64,000 nt of DNA from Polynucleobacter sp. MWH-UH19D (GTDB taxonomy: Bacteria > Pseudomonadota > Gammaproteobacteria > Burkholderiales > Burkholderiaceae). Made by a program: the position numbers and the translations under genes. The stretch spans positions 744,001 to 808,000 of the forward strand of contig NZ_CP099571.1 in the NCBI RefSeq assembly GCF_040409795.1, given 5' to 3'. Of this stretch, positions 56,495 through 64,000 are shown piece after piece (the stretch's first letter is position 1; the number at the start of each line of letters is the position of its first letter). A model generated the notes under the pieces. It ran no database searches. It saw only the letters and a program-made list of their open reading frames with translations, and was not told where the DNA came from.

Positions 56495-57985
56495 ATGACA
56501 CGCGTCAGCCGTTTATCGCTTATCAAATTACTCTGCTTGACTGGGTTCTGCTGGGCTGGTGCGTCTTGGGCATTTACATTAGGCAGTCCTCAGGTTCAAT
56601 CATTGGCGGGTGAGCCTCTTCGTGTAGAAATTCCAATTAGTGTTACTGCAGATGATCAGGTGCTATTGCAGAGCTTGACTGTGGATATGCCCAATCGGTC
56701 GGCATATGAGCAACTTGGTGTTTCCGAGAGGATTATTCAGTTCAATCCTCAGGCGATGATCTATCGGAATCGTCAAGATGATTTGATGGTATTGATCGAG
56801 ACGGTTAATCCCGTGCCCATTGCTGAAGAACCATTTATTAATGTGTTGCTGAATTTGAGCTGGGCTAGTGGTAGTCAGCTAAAGACGTTCACTTTTTTAT
56901 TGGCGGACCCTCAAAAGATTTTGGTTAAGCCAGGTCAAACTCTCTCAGGTATAGCGGCTAGTATGCTTCCTGAGTTTGATGGCGCAACATTAGATCAAAC
57001 CATGATTGCCTTGTTTAAGGCGAACCCAGATGCCTTTGCGAGCGGCAATATTAATGTTCTATCTGCAGGCGCAGAGCTGAAGAAGCCAAGTCAGTCTGTG
57101 CTGGGCTCGATTAGTCCTACACAAGCTAGCCAGATAGTCCTAGAGGCAAATCAACAATGGCGCGCAGAACGCGAGTCACAGGGTAAGGTTGAAGTTCGGT
57201 CAGATCAGGATCAGACCCAAGTTGCCAAAGGTGCGACCAAAGATACATTAAAGATTGGCTCAAGCACTGATAACAAAGACCTTGAAAAGCAATACGTGGA
57301 GCAATTGGTTGCCGAAGAAAAGCAACTGGAGCAAACCAAATCTCGAATAGCGACCCTAGAAAAGAATATTTCTGAACTTCAGGCTTTGCTTGATAAACCA
57401 AAGGATGAAGAGAAGCCTGTTCAGCAGAATAAATTTAGCTTACCTAAGCTACCTAATATTCCCGATCTTCCAGGACTATCCAAGCTGCCCAATATTCCTG
57501 AGTTGCCTAATGTGCCTAAGCAGGCCATGTATGTGCTGGTGGCTTTAGCGGCTCTTGCAGCGCTTGCACTGGTAGCAATTTTGCTTTGGGGTGTGATTCT
57601 GTTTGTGCGCAAATCAAAATCAAGTGATGTTCACCATCCCGTGCATGTTGATGATGTGCCATCTGAACCTGCGAAAGCGCAATTGGGATCTGAGTACAAC
57701 ATTCCTGAGCGTGCTCAAGCAATATTTTCTGGGCTCAATCTTGATCTAGGTTCCCCAAGCAAAAAGGAAGAGCCTAAGCCTGACTTCAGTTCAGAGGATT
57801 CTAGGGCCTTGGCTGATGCCTTGCGGGTGAAGTTGAACTTAGCACGCGCGTATATCACTATCGAAGATTTTTCTGCAGCCAAGAAATCTTTAGAGGAAAT
57901 ATTGAATACAAGTAATGCTGTTGACCCAGCAATCACCATTGAAGCTCAGGGCGTATTGTCGGAGCTCTCGCATCGTCAGACATAG
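56495..57985 (+). CDS. fimV: FimV-family peptidoglycan-associated membrane protein
   Basis: About 496 residues. A signal peptide (LIKLLCLTGFCWAGASWA) precedes the typical FimV N-terminus FTLGSPQVQSLAGEPLRVEI, then a LysM-like region (ILVKPGQTLSGIAASML), a coiled coil (about 255-305), Pro/Leu repeats (LPNIPDLPG, LPNIPELPNVP), a membrane helix (about 345-365) and a C-terminal TPR-like FimV domain (LNLARAYITIEDFSAAKKSL). Pseudomonas FimV organises polar pili and is about 900 residues, so this is a short version. It lies 10 bp after asd and 9 bp before truA. Confidence 0.88.
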   Translation: MTRVSRLSLIKLLCLTGFCWAGASWAFTLGSPQVQSLAGEPLRVEIPISVTADDQVLLQSLTVDMPNRSAYEQLGVSERIIQFNPQAMIYRNRQDDLMVLIETVNPVPIAEEPFINVLLNLSWASGSQLKTFTFLLADPQKILVKPGQTLSGIAASMLPEFDGATLDQTMIALFKANPDAFASGNINVLSAGAELKKPSQSVLGSISPTQASQIVLEANQQWRAERESQGKVEVRSDQDQTQVAKGATKDTLKIGSSTDNKDLEKQYVEQLVAEEKQLEQTKSRIATLEKNISELQALLDKPKDEEKPVQQNKFSLPKLPNIPDLPGLSKLPNIPELPNVPKQAMYVLVALAALAALALVAILLWGVILFVRKSKSSDVHHPVHVDDVPSEPAKAQLGSEYNIPERAQAIFSGLNLDLGSPSKKEEPKPDFSSEDSRALADALRVKLNLARAYITIEDFSAAKKSLEEILNTSNAVDPAITIEAQGVLSELSHRQT

Positions 57986-57994
57986 GTTTGGGCT

Positions 57995-58825
57995 ATGCGT
58001 ATCGCGCTTGGCCTTCAATACGACGGAAGTTCATATGCTGGTTGGCAAGTCCAACCTAATCAACTTACATTGCAGGGTGAGCTCGAGAGGGCGATTGCAG
58101 CATTTATAGGTGAGTCGCCAGATAGGCATGCACCCATTCAGACGATTACTGCGGGTAGAACGGATGCAGGTGTTCACGCCTTGGGTCAAGTAGTTCATTT
58201 TGATACTCATGTGGACCGTGAGATGTTCTCATGGGTTAGGGGGGTTAACTCCTACTTACCAAAATCCATTGTGCTCAATTGGGCAAGCGAAGTTCCTGAG
58301 GACTTTAGTGCACGCTTTAGTGCAATAGAAAGAACTTATATTTACGCCCTACATGCTGGTCCTTGCAGTTCTCCTATGGTAAGCGGCAGGGCTGGTTATG
58401 TGATGCTGCCTCCTAATACTTGGTTTGATATTGATGCGATGCGTGTTGCAGCAACTTATTTGATTGGCGAGCACGACTTCAGCTCATTTAGGTCATCAGA
58501 GTGTCAAAGTAAAACGCCTATAAAAACGCTGTACTCAATTGAGATTATTTCAAGTGAGCCTTGGCTGTATTTTCGGATCCGAGGAAATGCGTTTCTGCAT
58601 CACATGGTGCGTAATTTAGTCGGCACTTTTTTGATGATTGGCCGTGGCAAAAGAAGGTCCGAATGGATGGCGGAAGTGCTGGCGGCAAAAAATCGCCAAA
58701 TGGCTGCCCCGACATTTATGCCTGATGGCCTCTATTTGGCCAAAATTGCTTATCCCGAGGAATTTGCCATACCGGGACCATGGCTCAAAAACTCCTGGTT
58801 CCCAGACGGGGTAATTGGGGATTAG
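57995..58825 (+). CDS. truA: tRNA pseudouridine(38-40) synthase
   Basis: 276 residues, slightly longer than E. coli TruA. The N-terminus [17 protein letters not shown] and the catalytic Asp57 in [15 protein letters not shown] identify it, with [17 protein letters not shown] near the end. It modifies the anticodon stem-loop of many tRNAs. It begins 9 bp after fimV. Confidence 0.97.
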   Translation: MRIALGLQYDGSSYAGWQVQPNQLTLQGELERAIAAFIGESPDRHAPIQTITAGRTDAGVHALGQVVHFDTHVDREMFSWVRGVNSYLPKSIVLNWASEVPEDFSARFSAIERTYIYALHAGPCSSPMVSGRAGYVMLPPNTWFDIDAMRVAATYLIGEHDFSSFRSSECQSKTPIKTLYSIEIISSEPWLYFRIRGNAFLHHMVRNLVGTFLMIGRGKRRSEWMAEVLAAKNRQMAAPTFMPDGLYLAKIAYPEEFAIPGPWLKNSWFPDGVIGD

Positions 58826-58852
58826 GCGCTATTTAAGCCTTATTATTTAGCC

Positions 58853-59530
58853 ATGGGCTTACTGACATACTCCCCCAGCCGCACGAGGATCAAAATCTGC
58901 GGCCTACGCACTCCTGCCGATATTGATGCTGCAGTGCAGGCGGGCGTTGATGCGGTTGGATTTGTTTTTTATCCCCCCAGCGTGCGTTCTGTTAGCCCCA
59001 ATATTGCTGCCCAGCTGATTTCCAGGTTACCAGCTGGAATTGATGCGGTTGGCTTGCTGGTGAACGCAACCGATGCAGAGTGTGCCGCAATTCGTGCTGC
59101 AGCACCCATTACCCTTTGGCAGTTTCATGGAGATGAGACGCCAGAAAGGTGTCGTGAGATAGCCCAAAATGACCCTTGGATGAAGGCCGCCCGGATAGGC
59201 AAGCAATTCGCTTTTAACGATTTTTCCCTACAATATAGGGATGCAGACGCTTTTCTGCTCGACGCCCTAGTTGAGGGTTATGGCGGCGGAGGCGTTCCTT
59301 TTGATTGGCAGGAGATTCCACAGACATGGGTAAGCGAAAACGCGCCTCGGGTCGTTTTGAGTGGTGGATTGAACGCACACAACGTGGGCGAGGCGATTGC
59401 TCGTCTTCATCCTTGCGCAGTTGACGTAAGTAGTGGTGTCGAAAGCAGCAAGGGTGTAAAAGATGCCGCACTCATGACGCAATTTGTTCAAGCCGTGCGT
59501 GTGGCTGATGCGAAAGCATCTCCCCAATAA
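58853..59530 (+). CDS. trpF: Phosphoribosylanthranilate isomerase
   Basis: 225 residues of the TIM-barrel TrpF. Motifs are RIKICGLRTPADIDAA (Cys catalytic), GFVFYPPSVRSV, LWQFHGDETPE, LLDALVEGYGGGGVPFDW (catalytic Asp) and VLSGGLNAHNVGEAI with VDVSSGVESSKGVKD. It performs the third step of tryptophan synthesis. It lies 30 bp before trpB. Confidence 0.97.
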   Translation: MGLLTYSPSRTRIKICGLRTPADIDAAVQAGVDAVGFVFYPPSVRSVSPNIAAQLISRLPAGIDAVGLLVNATDAECAAIRAAAPITLWQFHGDETPERCREIAQNDPWMKAARIGKQFAFNDFSLQYRDADAFLLDALVEGYGGGGVPFDWQEIPQTWVSENAPRVVLSGGLNAHNVGEAIARLHPCAVDVSSGVESSKGVKDAALMTQFVQAVRVADAKASPQ

Positions 59531-59560
59531 ATTGCTGTAAATAAATCAAAAGAGGTAACT

Positions 59561-60754
59561 ATGTACGACAAGCCAGATGCTCGAGGACACTTCGGTCCTT
59601 ATGGTGGCGTATTTGTTTCTGAGACATTAATGTATGCATTGGATGAGCTCAAAGAAGCTTATGCAAAATATCAGCATGACCCAGAATTTTTGGAAGAGTT
59701 TCATTACGAGTTAAAGCACTTTGTCGGTCGTCCTTCGCCTGTGTATCACGCAAAACGCTGGAGTGAAATGTTGGGTGGTGCGCAGATTTACCTCAAGCGC
59801 GAAGATTTAAATCACACTGGCGCTCACAAAATTAATAATGTCATTGGTCAAGCGATGCTAGCAAAGCGTATGGGTAAGCCACGCATCATTGCTGAGACTG
59901 GCGCTGGACAGCATGGTGTTGCTACTGCAACAATTTGCGCGCGTTTTGGTTTGGATTGCACCGTTTATCAAGGATCAGTAGATGTAGCGCGTCAAGCGCA
60001 GAACGTCTATCGCATGAAACTGCTGGGTGCCAAAGTAGTGCCGGTAGAGTCAGGCACAAAAACCTTGAAAGATGCATTGAACGAAGCAATGCGCGATTGG
60101 GTTACTAATGTCGATAACACTTTCTACATCATCGGAACAGTAGCGGGACCTCACCCTTATCCGATGATGGTGCGTGATTTTCAGAGTGTGATTGGCGAAG
60201 AGTGCAAAGTGCAAATGCCGGAGATGACTGGCAAGCAACCTGATTATGTATTGGCTTGCGTTGGTGGTGGATCTAATGCAATGGGTATTTTTTATCCCTA
60301 CATTGACTTGCCTGATGTCAAACTCATTGGGGTTGAAGCGGCAGGGCATGGTTTAGGAAGTGGCTTACATTCTGCAGCTTTGTGTGTTGGGAAGCCTGGC
60401 GTTTTACATGGCAATCGCACGTATTTATTGCAAGATGACAATGGCCAAATATCTGAGACGCATTCAGTATCTGCTGGTATGGACTACCCAGGTGTTGGCC
60501 CAGAGCACGCTTGGCTAAAAGATTCTGGTCGTGCTGATTATGTTGCTATTACTGATGAAGAGGCTTTACAAGCGTTTCATGACTGTTGCCGCATTGAGGG
60601 CATTATTCCTGCTTTAGAGTCTTCTCATGCCATTGCGCATGCATGCAAGTTAGCCAAGACCTTGCCAAAAGATAAAACGATTTTGGTAAATCTCTCTGGT
60701 CGCGGTGATAAGGATATGCATACCGTTGCGCAGGCTACAGGCTCTGAAGGTTAA
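59561..60754 (+). CDS. trpB: Tryptophan synthase beta subunit
   Basis: 397 residues, the TrpB1 length. The PLP lysine is Lys90 in [15 protein letters not shown], and phosphate-binding GGGSNAMG and the C-terminal NLSGRGDKD are present. It joins indole with serine. A clear SD (AAAGAGG) precedes it. In some Burkholderiales a methyltransferase gene sits between trpB and trpA; here there is only an A-rich 81-bp gap. Confidence 0.98.
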   Translation: MYDKPDARGHFGPYGGVFVSETLMYALDELKEAYAKYQHDPEFLEEFHYELKHFVGRPSPVYHAKRWSEMLGGAQIYLKREDLNHTGAHKINNVIGQAMLAKRMGKPRIIAETGAGQHGVATATICARFGLDCTVYQGSVDVARQAQNVYRMKLLGAKVVPVESGTKTLKDALNEAMRDWVTNVDNTFYIIGTVAGPHPYPMMVRDFQSVIGEECKVQMPEMTGKQPDYVLACVGGGSNAMGIFYPYIDLPDVKLIGVEAAGHGLGSGLHSAALCVGKPGVLHGNRTYLLQDDNGQISETHSVSAGMDYPGVGPEHAWLKDSGRADYVAITDEEALQAFHDCCRIEGIIPALESSHAIAHACKLAKTLPKDKTILVNLSGRGDKDMHTVAQATGSEG

Positions 60755-60793
60755 TGGCTTAGGTAAATACACGCCGATACTAACAATCAGCAC

Positions 60794-60830
60794 AATAAGA
60801 AAAACAAAAAGAAAAAAGAAAAAAGAAAAT
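60794..60830 (+). repeat. A-rich polypurine tract before trpA
   Basis: The stretch consists of short (G)AAAAA blocks, including three GAAAAA-type units in a row, and ends 6 bp before the trpA ATG. It replaces a recognisable SD. It may act as an A-rich translation enhancer or be slippage-prone. Confidence 0.5.
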
Positions 60831-60835
60831 TATCC

Positions 60836-61633
60836 ATGTCAAAAATTAGCGCATTATTTAAAGAGCTTAAAGCCAATGGTAAGAAGGGATTAATTCCTTT
60901 TATTACCGCAGGCGATCCAGACCCCAAGCTAACCGTTGAATTAATGCATGCATTAGTACGTGGTGGCTCTAGCGTGATTGAGCTAGGTGTGCCATTTTCT
61001 GATCCGATGGCTGATGGCCCTGTCATTCAAAGATCATCAGAGCGCGCTCTAGAGCATGGCGTGTCCTTGCACTCATGCTTGGAGATGGTTAAAGAATTTC
61101 GTAAAACGGATAGTACTACGCCAGTGGTGCTCATGGGTTACGCTAATCCGGTAGAGCAAATGGGTTCAGAGCGATTTGCAAGTGAAGCTAAAGCAGCTGG
61201 TGTTGATGGGGTGCTAGTGGTTGACTATCCACCAGAGGAATGCGTCGATTTTGCAGCACGTATGCGAGTTGCCGGAATTGACCCCATTTTTTTATTGGCA
61301 CCGACTTCCTCTCACGATCGCATTAAAGAGGCTGCCAAGATTGCCTCTGGCTATATTTATTACGTGTCAATGCGTGGGGTCACTGGCGCATCCCACCTCA
61401 ATACCCAAGATGTGGCAAGCATTCTTCCTAAAATTCGTCAGGAAACCGATATTCCAATTGCTGTAGGCTTTGGTATCAGTGATGCCGCTAGCGCCAAGGC
61501 GGTATCGGCCAGTGCTGACGCTGTGGTTATCGGAAGCCGCATTATTCGTCTATTAGAGGATGCACCCCCAGGCCAAGCAGTACAATCACTAGGAACCTTT
61601 ATTCGTGAGATTCGCGACGCATTGGATAGCTAA
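60836..61633 (+). CDS. trpA: Tryptophan synthase alpha subunit
   Basis: 265 residues. Catalytic Glu49 is in [30 protein letters not shown] carries the catalytic Asp, and [12 protein letters not shown] and [13 protein letters not shown] are present. It cleaves indole-glycerol phosphate and channels indole to TrpB. It has no canonical SD and is preceded by a polypurine tract. Confidence 0.98.
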   Translation: MSKISALFKELKANGKKGLIPFITAGDPDPKLTVELMHALVRGGSSVIELGVPFSDPMADGPVIQRSSERALEHGVSLHSCLEMVKEFRKTDSTTPVVLMGYANPVEQMGSERFASEAKAAGVDGVLVVDYPPEECVDFAARMRVAGIDPIFLLAPTSSHDRIKEAAKIASGYIYYVSMRGVTGASHLNTQDVASILPKIRQETDIPIAVGFGISDAASAKAVSASADAVVIGSRIIRLLEDAPPGQAVQSLGTFIREIRDALDS

Positions 61634-61638
61634 TACTG

Positions 61639-62526
61639 ATGAGCTGGATAGATAAATTACTCCCACCCCAAATTCAACATACCGATCCAGCGAATCGCAA
61701 ATCGGTTCCTGAGGGTTTGTGGGTTAAGTGCCCTGGTTGTGAAACTGTCTTGTACAGCACCGATATCGAAGCAAACCTTTCTGTTTGCCCAAAATGTAGT
61801 CATCACATGCGCATTGGTGCGCGTTTACGTCTAGATAATCTGTTTGATGAAAAAGGGCGCTACGAAATTGGTGCGGATATTTATCCAACCGATCCACTTA
61901 AATTCAAAGATTCTAAAAAGTATCCGGATCGCATTAAAGAAGCAAATGATGCCTCTGGCGAAACAGAAGCACTGATTGTGATGGGTGGCAAGATTGAAAG
62001 CATTCCGGTTGTCGCAGCGTGTTTTGAATTCCAATACATGGGCGGATCAATGGGCTCTGTTGTAGGTGAGCGTTTTGCTCGCGGTGTGCAAGAGGCGATT
62101 AATAAGAAGTGTGCTTTTATTTGCATCACCGCAACTGGTGGCGCGCGCATGCAAGAAAGTTTGTTATCCCTTTTTCAAATGGCAAAGACAAATTCAATGT
62201 TGACTTTGTTGTCGAAAAAAGGTCTGCCATATATTAGCGTTCTCACTGACCCTACGATGGGTGGAATTTCAGCTAGCTTTGCGTTTATGGGTGATGTTGT
62301 TATGGCTGAGCCAAAAGCCTTGATTGGTTTTGCGGGTCCGCGAGTGATTGAACAAACTGTTCGTGAAAAATTACCTGAAGGCTTTCAGCGTTCCGAGTTC
62401 TTATTACAAAAGGGTGGGGTCGACATGATTGTCGATCGTCGCCAGATGCGTGGCGAGATCGCGCGTTTGTTGGCCTTGCTACAAAAACTTCCAGAGCCTG
62501 CGATTGCGGGTAGCTCAGCCGTTTAA
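61639..62526 (+). CDS. accD: Acetyl-CoA carboxylase carboxyltransferase beta subunit
   Basis: 295 residues. An N-terminal zinc ribbon (CPGC near residue 32 and CPKCSHHM near residue 53) is followed by the carboxyltransferase fold ([59 protein letters not shown]). It transfers carboxyl from biotin to acetyl-CoA in the first step of fatty acid synthesis, with AccA. It starts 5 bp after trpA. Confidence 0.98.
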   Translation: MSWIDKLLPPQIQHTDPANRKSVPEGLWVKCPGCETVLYSTDIEANLSVCPKCSHHMRIGARLRLDNLFDEKGRYEIGADIYPTDPLKFKDSKKYPDRIKEANDASGETEALIVMGGKIESIPVVAACFEFQYMGGSMGSVVGERFARGVQEAINKKCAFICITATGGARMQESLLSLFQMAKTNSMLTLLSKKGLPYISVLTDPTMGGISASFAFMGDVVMAEPKALIGFAGPRVIEQTVREKLPEGFQRSEFLLQKGGVDMIVDRRQMRGEIARLLALLQKLPEPAIAGSSAV

Positions 62527-62530
62527 GCGC

Positions 62531-63856
62531 TTGAGCACGGCACACCCAGCCCCAATTTTATTTAATAGCCTCGAGGCTTGGCTAAGCCACCTTGAAACCG
62601 CTCACCCTGTCGGTATCGATATGGGTCTTGAGCGCATTAGTCGTGTTAAGGCAGCACTAGATCTTCACTTTGATTGCCCAGTGATTACGGTCGCTGGAAC
62701 AAATGGTAAAGGTTCAACCTGCGCCTATTTGGAGAGCATATTGCTCGCCTCAGGTTATCGTGTGGGCTGCCACACCTCACCACACCTGCTGACATTTAAT
62801 GAGCGTGCACGGATTAATGGCGAAGATGTTAAGGATGCGCTATTGCTTGAGAGCTTTACTGCCGTTGAAAATGCTCGGGTCAGTTTGCTTGACGTGCCAA
62901 CCTTAACGTATTTTGAGTTCACTACTTTGGCAATCATGTATCTGTTCTCAAAAGCAAACTTAGATGCCGTCATACTGGAAGTAGGCATGGGTGGCCGCCT
63001 GGATGCCGTCAATATTGTCGATGCTGATTGCGCGATAGTCACCAGCATTGATATTGACCACGCAGACTTCTTGGGAGGCACTCGCGAGGCGATTGGGTTA
63101 GAGAAGGCGGGAATTTTTCGTCCTGAACACATCGCAGTTTGTGGCGACCCAGTGCCACCACAATCTTTGATTGACTATGCTCAAAAGCTAGGCTGCGATC
63201 TATGGCTTCAAGGTCGAGATTACAACTTCCAAGGCGATAAACAGCAGTGGGGTTGGGCAGGGCGTGGCAAGCGTTTCAGTGGTTTGGGCTATCCAGCTTT
63301 GCGAGGCGCAAATCAAATCTTGAATGCCTCAGCAGTAATAGCCGCATTAATGGCATTGCATCAGCGTTTACCGGTTAGCGCCCAAGATATTCGCAATGGC
63401 TTTGCCATGGTAGAACTTCCAGGACGCTTTCAAGTTCTTCCGGGTCAGCCTACGGTAGTTCTCGATGTCGCACATAACCCCCATGCCGCTGCTACCTTGG
63501 GGCAGAGTTTGGATAAGATGGGGTATCACCCATATACCTACGCCATTTTTGGGGCAATGGCAGATAAAGACATCGAAGGGGTTATTAAACCCCTGCTCAA
63601 TATTGTGGATTTTTGGTTTTGCACTGATTTGCCAACCCCTAGAGCGGCCCCTGCAAAGTCTCTGGCTCAAAAGCTTGAATCCATGGGGGTGAAGCCTAAA
63701 AATGGAGCGGATGGAGGGATAGAAATCTTCGAAAATCCCGCTTTAGCGTATCAAAAAGCGCTATCTATGGCTGGTGAGGGTGATAGAATTGTGATCTTCG
63801 GATCCTTCTATACCGTTGCAGGCGTAATGGCTTATCGAAACAACCAGGCGCATTGA
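62531..63856 (+). CDS. folC: Bifunctional folylpolyglutamate/dihydrofolate synthase
   Basis: About 441 residues from TTG 62531. Motifs are GLERISRVKAAL, the ATP loop VAGTNGKGSTCAYLESIL, TSPHLLTFNERARING, EVGMGGRLDAVNIVDADCA and VLDVAHNPHAA. It adds glutamate to folates. The start is uncertain: the open frame extends back to 62429 inside accD, but conserved sequence begins only after the accD stop and no ATG or SD fits. TTG 62531 is my choice; TTG 62504 is another. Confidence 0.9.
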   Translation: MSTAHPAPILFNSLEAWLSHLETAHPVGIDMGLERISRVKAALDLHFDCPVITVAGTNGKGSTCAYLESILLASGYRVGCHTSPHLLTFNERARINGEDVKDALLLESFTAVENARVSLLDVPTLTYFEFTTLAIMYLFSKANLDAVILEVGMGGRLDAVNIVDADCAIVTSIDIDHADFLGGTREAIGLEKAGIFRPEHIAVCGDPVPPQSLIDYAQKLGCDLWLQGRDYNFQGDKQQWGWAGRGKRFSGLGYPALRGANQILNASAVIAALMALHQRLPVSAQDIRNGFAMVELPGRFQVLPGQPTVVLDVAHNPHAAATLGQSLDKMGYHPYTYAIFGAMADKDIEGVIKPLLNIVDFWFCTDLPTPRAAPAKSLAQKLESMGVKPKNGADGGIEIFENPALAYQKALSMAGEGDRIVIFGSFYTVAGVMAYRNNQAH

Positions 63857-63859
63857 TCC

Positions 63860-64000
63860 ATGATTCGTTTACCAAGCTTTTTTAGGCCAAAATCACAGTC
63901 TAATGACCTTGAAACTGGGTCACTAGGGCGTCGTGTCACCCAAAGGCCTGTGCCCCGCGCATTTCAGCGCAACCTAGAGTCCGAAGAGCTCGCATTTACC
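63860..64000 (+). CDS. Probable SPOR-domain (DedD-like) protein, N-terminal fragment
   Basis: The ATG at 63860, 3 bp after folC, opens a frame of 47 codons that runs off the window (MIRLPSFFRPKSQSNDLE...). It is basic and Pro/Ser-rich. No domain is visible in this part. I propose DedD only because a SPOR-domain gene follows folC in Burkholderiales, before cvpA and purF. Confidence 0.5.
   Translation, partial: MIRLPSFFRPKSQSNDLETGSLGRRVTQRPVPRAFQRNLESEELAFT

Noticed and set aside
1-64000. Mobile elements, prophage, CRISPR, toxin-antitoxin or defence genes, tRNA and rRNA
   Set aside because: I looked for transposase or integrase signatures, regularly spaced repeats, tRNA-like stretches and clusters of unknown genes and found none; the window is core genome.

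Overview
The window is chromosomal DNA from a betaproteobacterium of the order Burkholderiales. Gene content, gene order (glnA-ntrB-ntrC; folD / two-component system / aceE-aceF-lpdA / phasin; mdh / gntR / sdhCDABE-gltA-leuCDB-asd-fimV-truA-trpFBA-accD-folC) and a GC content that looks mid-40s by eye best fit a Polynucleobacter-like freshwater bacterium. The genus is an inference and I could not test it. I saw no insertion sequence, prophage, integrase, CRISPR array, tRNA or rRNA. Coding density is very high and almost every gene belongs to the core genome.

Layout. (1) 1-4531: divergent argA (cut by the window edge) and hrpA. (2) 4590-9209: a plus-strand run of envelope and accessory genes: a beta-propeller protein, a NodB-type deacetylase, a fatty-acid hydroxylase/sterol-desaturase family protein, an EI24 membrane protein and a molybdopterin-binding-domain protein. 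(3) 9210-14904: nitrogen assimilation (glnA, ntrB, ntrC), then xth and a glutathione transferase. (4) 14935-21163, minus strand: prlC, folD and a FixJ/FixL-like two-component pair. (5) 21387-27511: the pyruvate dehydrogenase operon, closed by a strong bidirectional terminator. (6) 27667-30413: phasin, EamA transporter and PbpG. (7) 30423-42284: a long minus-strand run with an IclR regulator, pyrD, the two N-degron aminoacyl-transferases bpt and aat, a Nudix hydrolase, a fused pabB-pabC, a cyclophilin, rarA, a DUF3429 protein, a 3-hydroxyacyl-CoA dehydrogenase, a GST and an aminotransferase. (8) 42349-44336: yaaA and a DUF2863 gene, then a terminator. (9) 44446-45830: a small secreted protein and mdh. 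(10) 45984-64000: a GntR regulator followed by an 18 kb co-directional run covering succinate dehydrogenase, citrate synthase, leucine, aspartate-family and tryptophan biosynthesis, and fatty acid/folate genes.

How it fits together. The window links central carbon flow (pyruvate dehydrogenase, citrate synthase, succinate and malate dehydrogenases), nitrogen assimilation, and amino acid synthesis. The most unusual protein-level observation is that the NtrC has lost two hallmark features of a sigma-54 activator: the GAFTGA loop reads GAFPGA and the Walker B aspartate is glycine. Its sensor kinase, receiver domain, Walker A and Fis-type DNA-binding helix look intact. A well-formed NtrC-type site (GCAC-N7-GTGC) still lies upstream of glnA. 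This suggests an NtrBC circuit that no longer works through sigma-54. At the DNA level, several divergent promoters carry clear palindromes, most strikingly a perfect 14-bp palindrome over the gntR -10 box between mdh and gntR. I did not find a clearly new multi-gene system.
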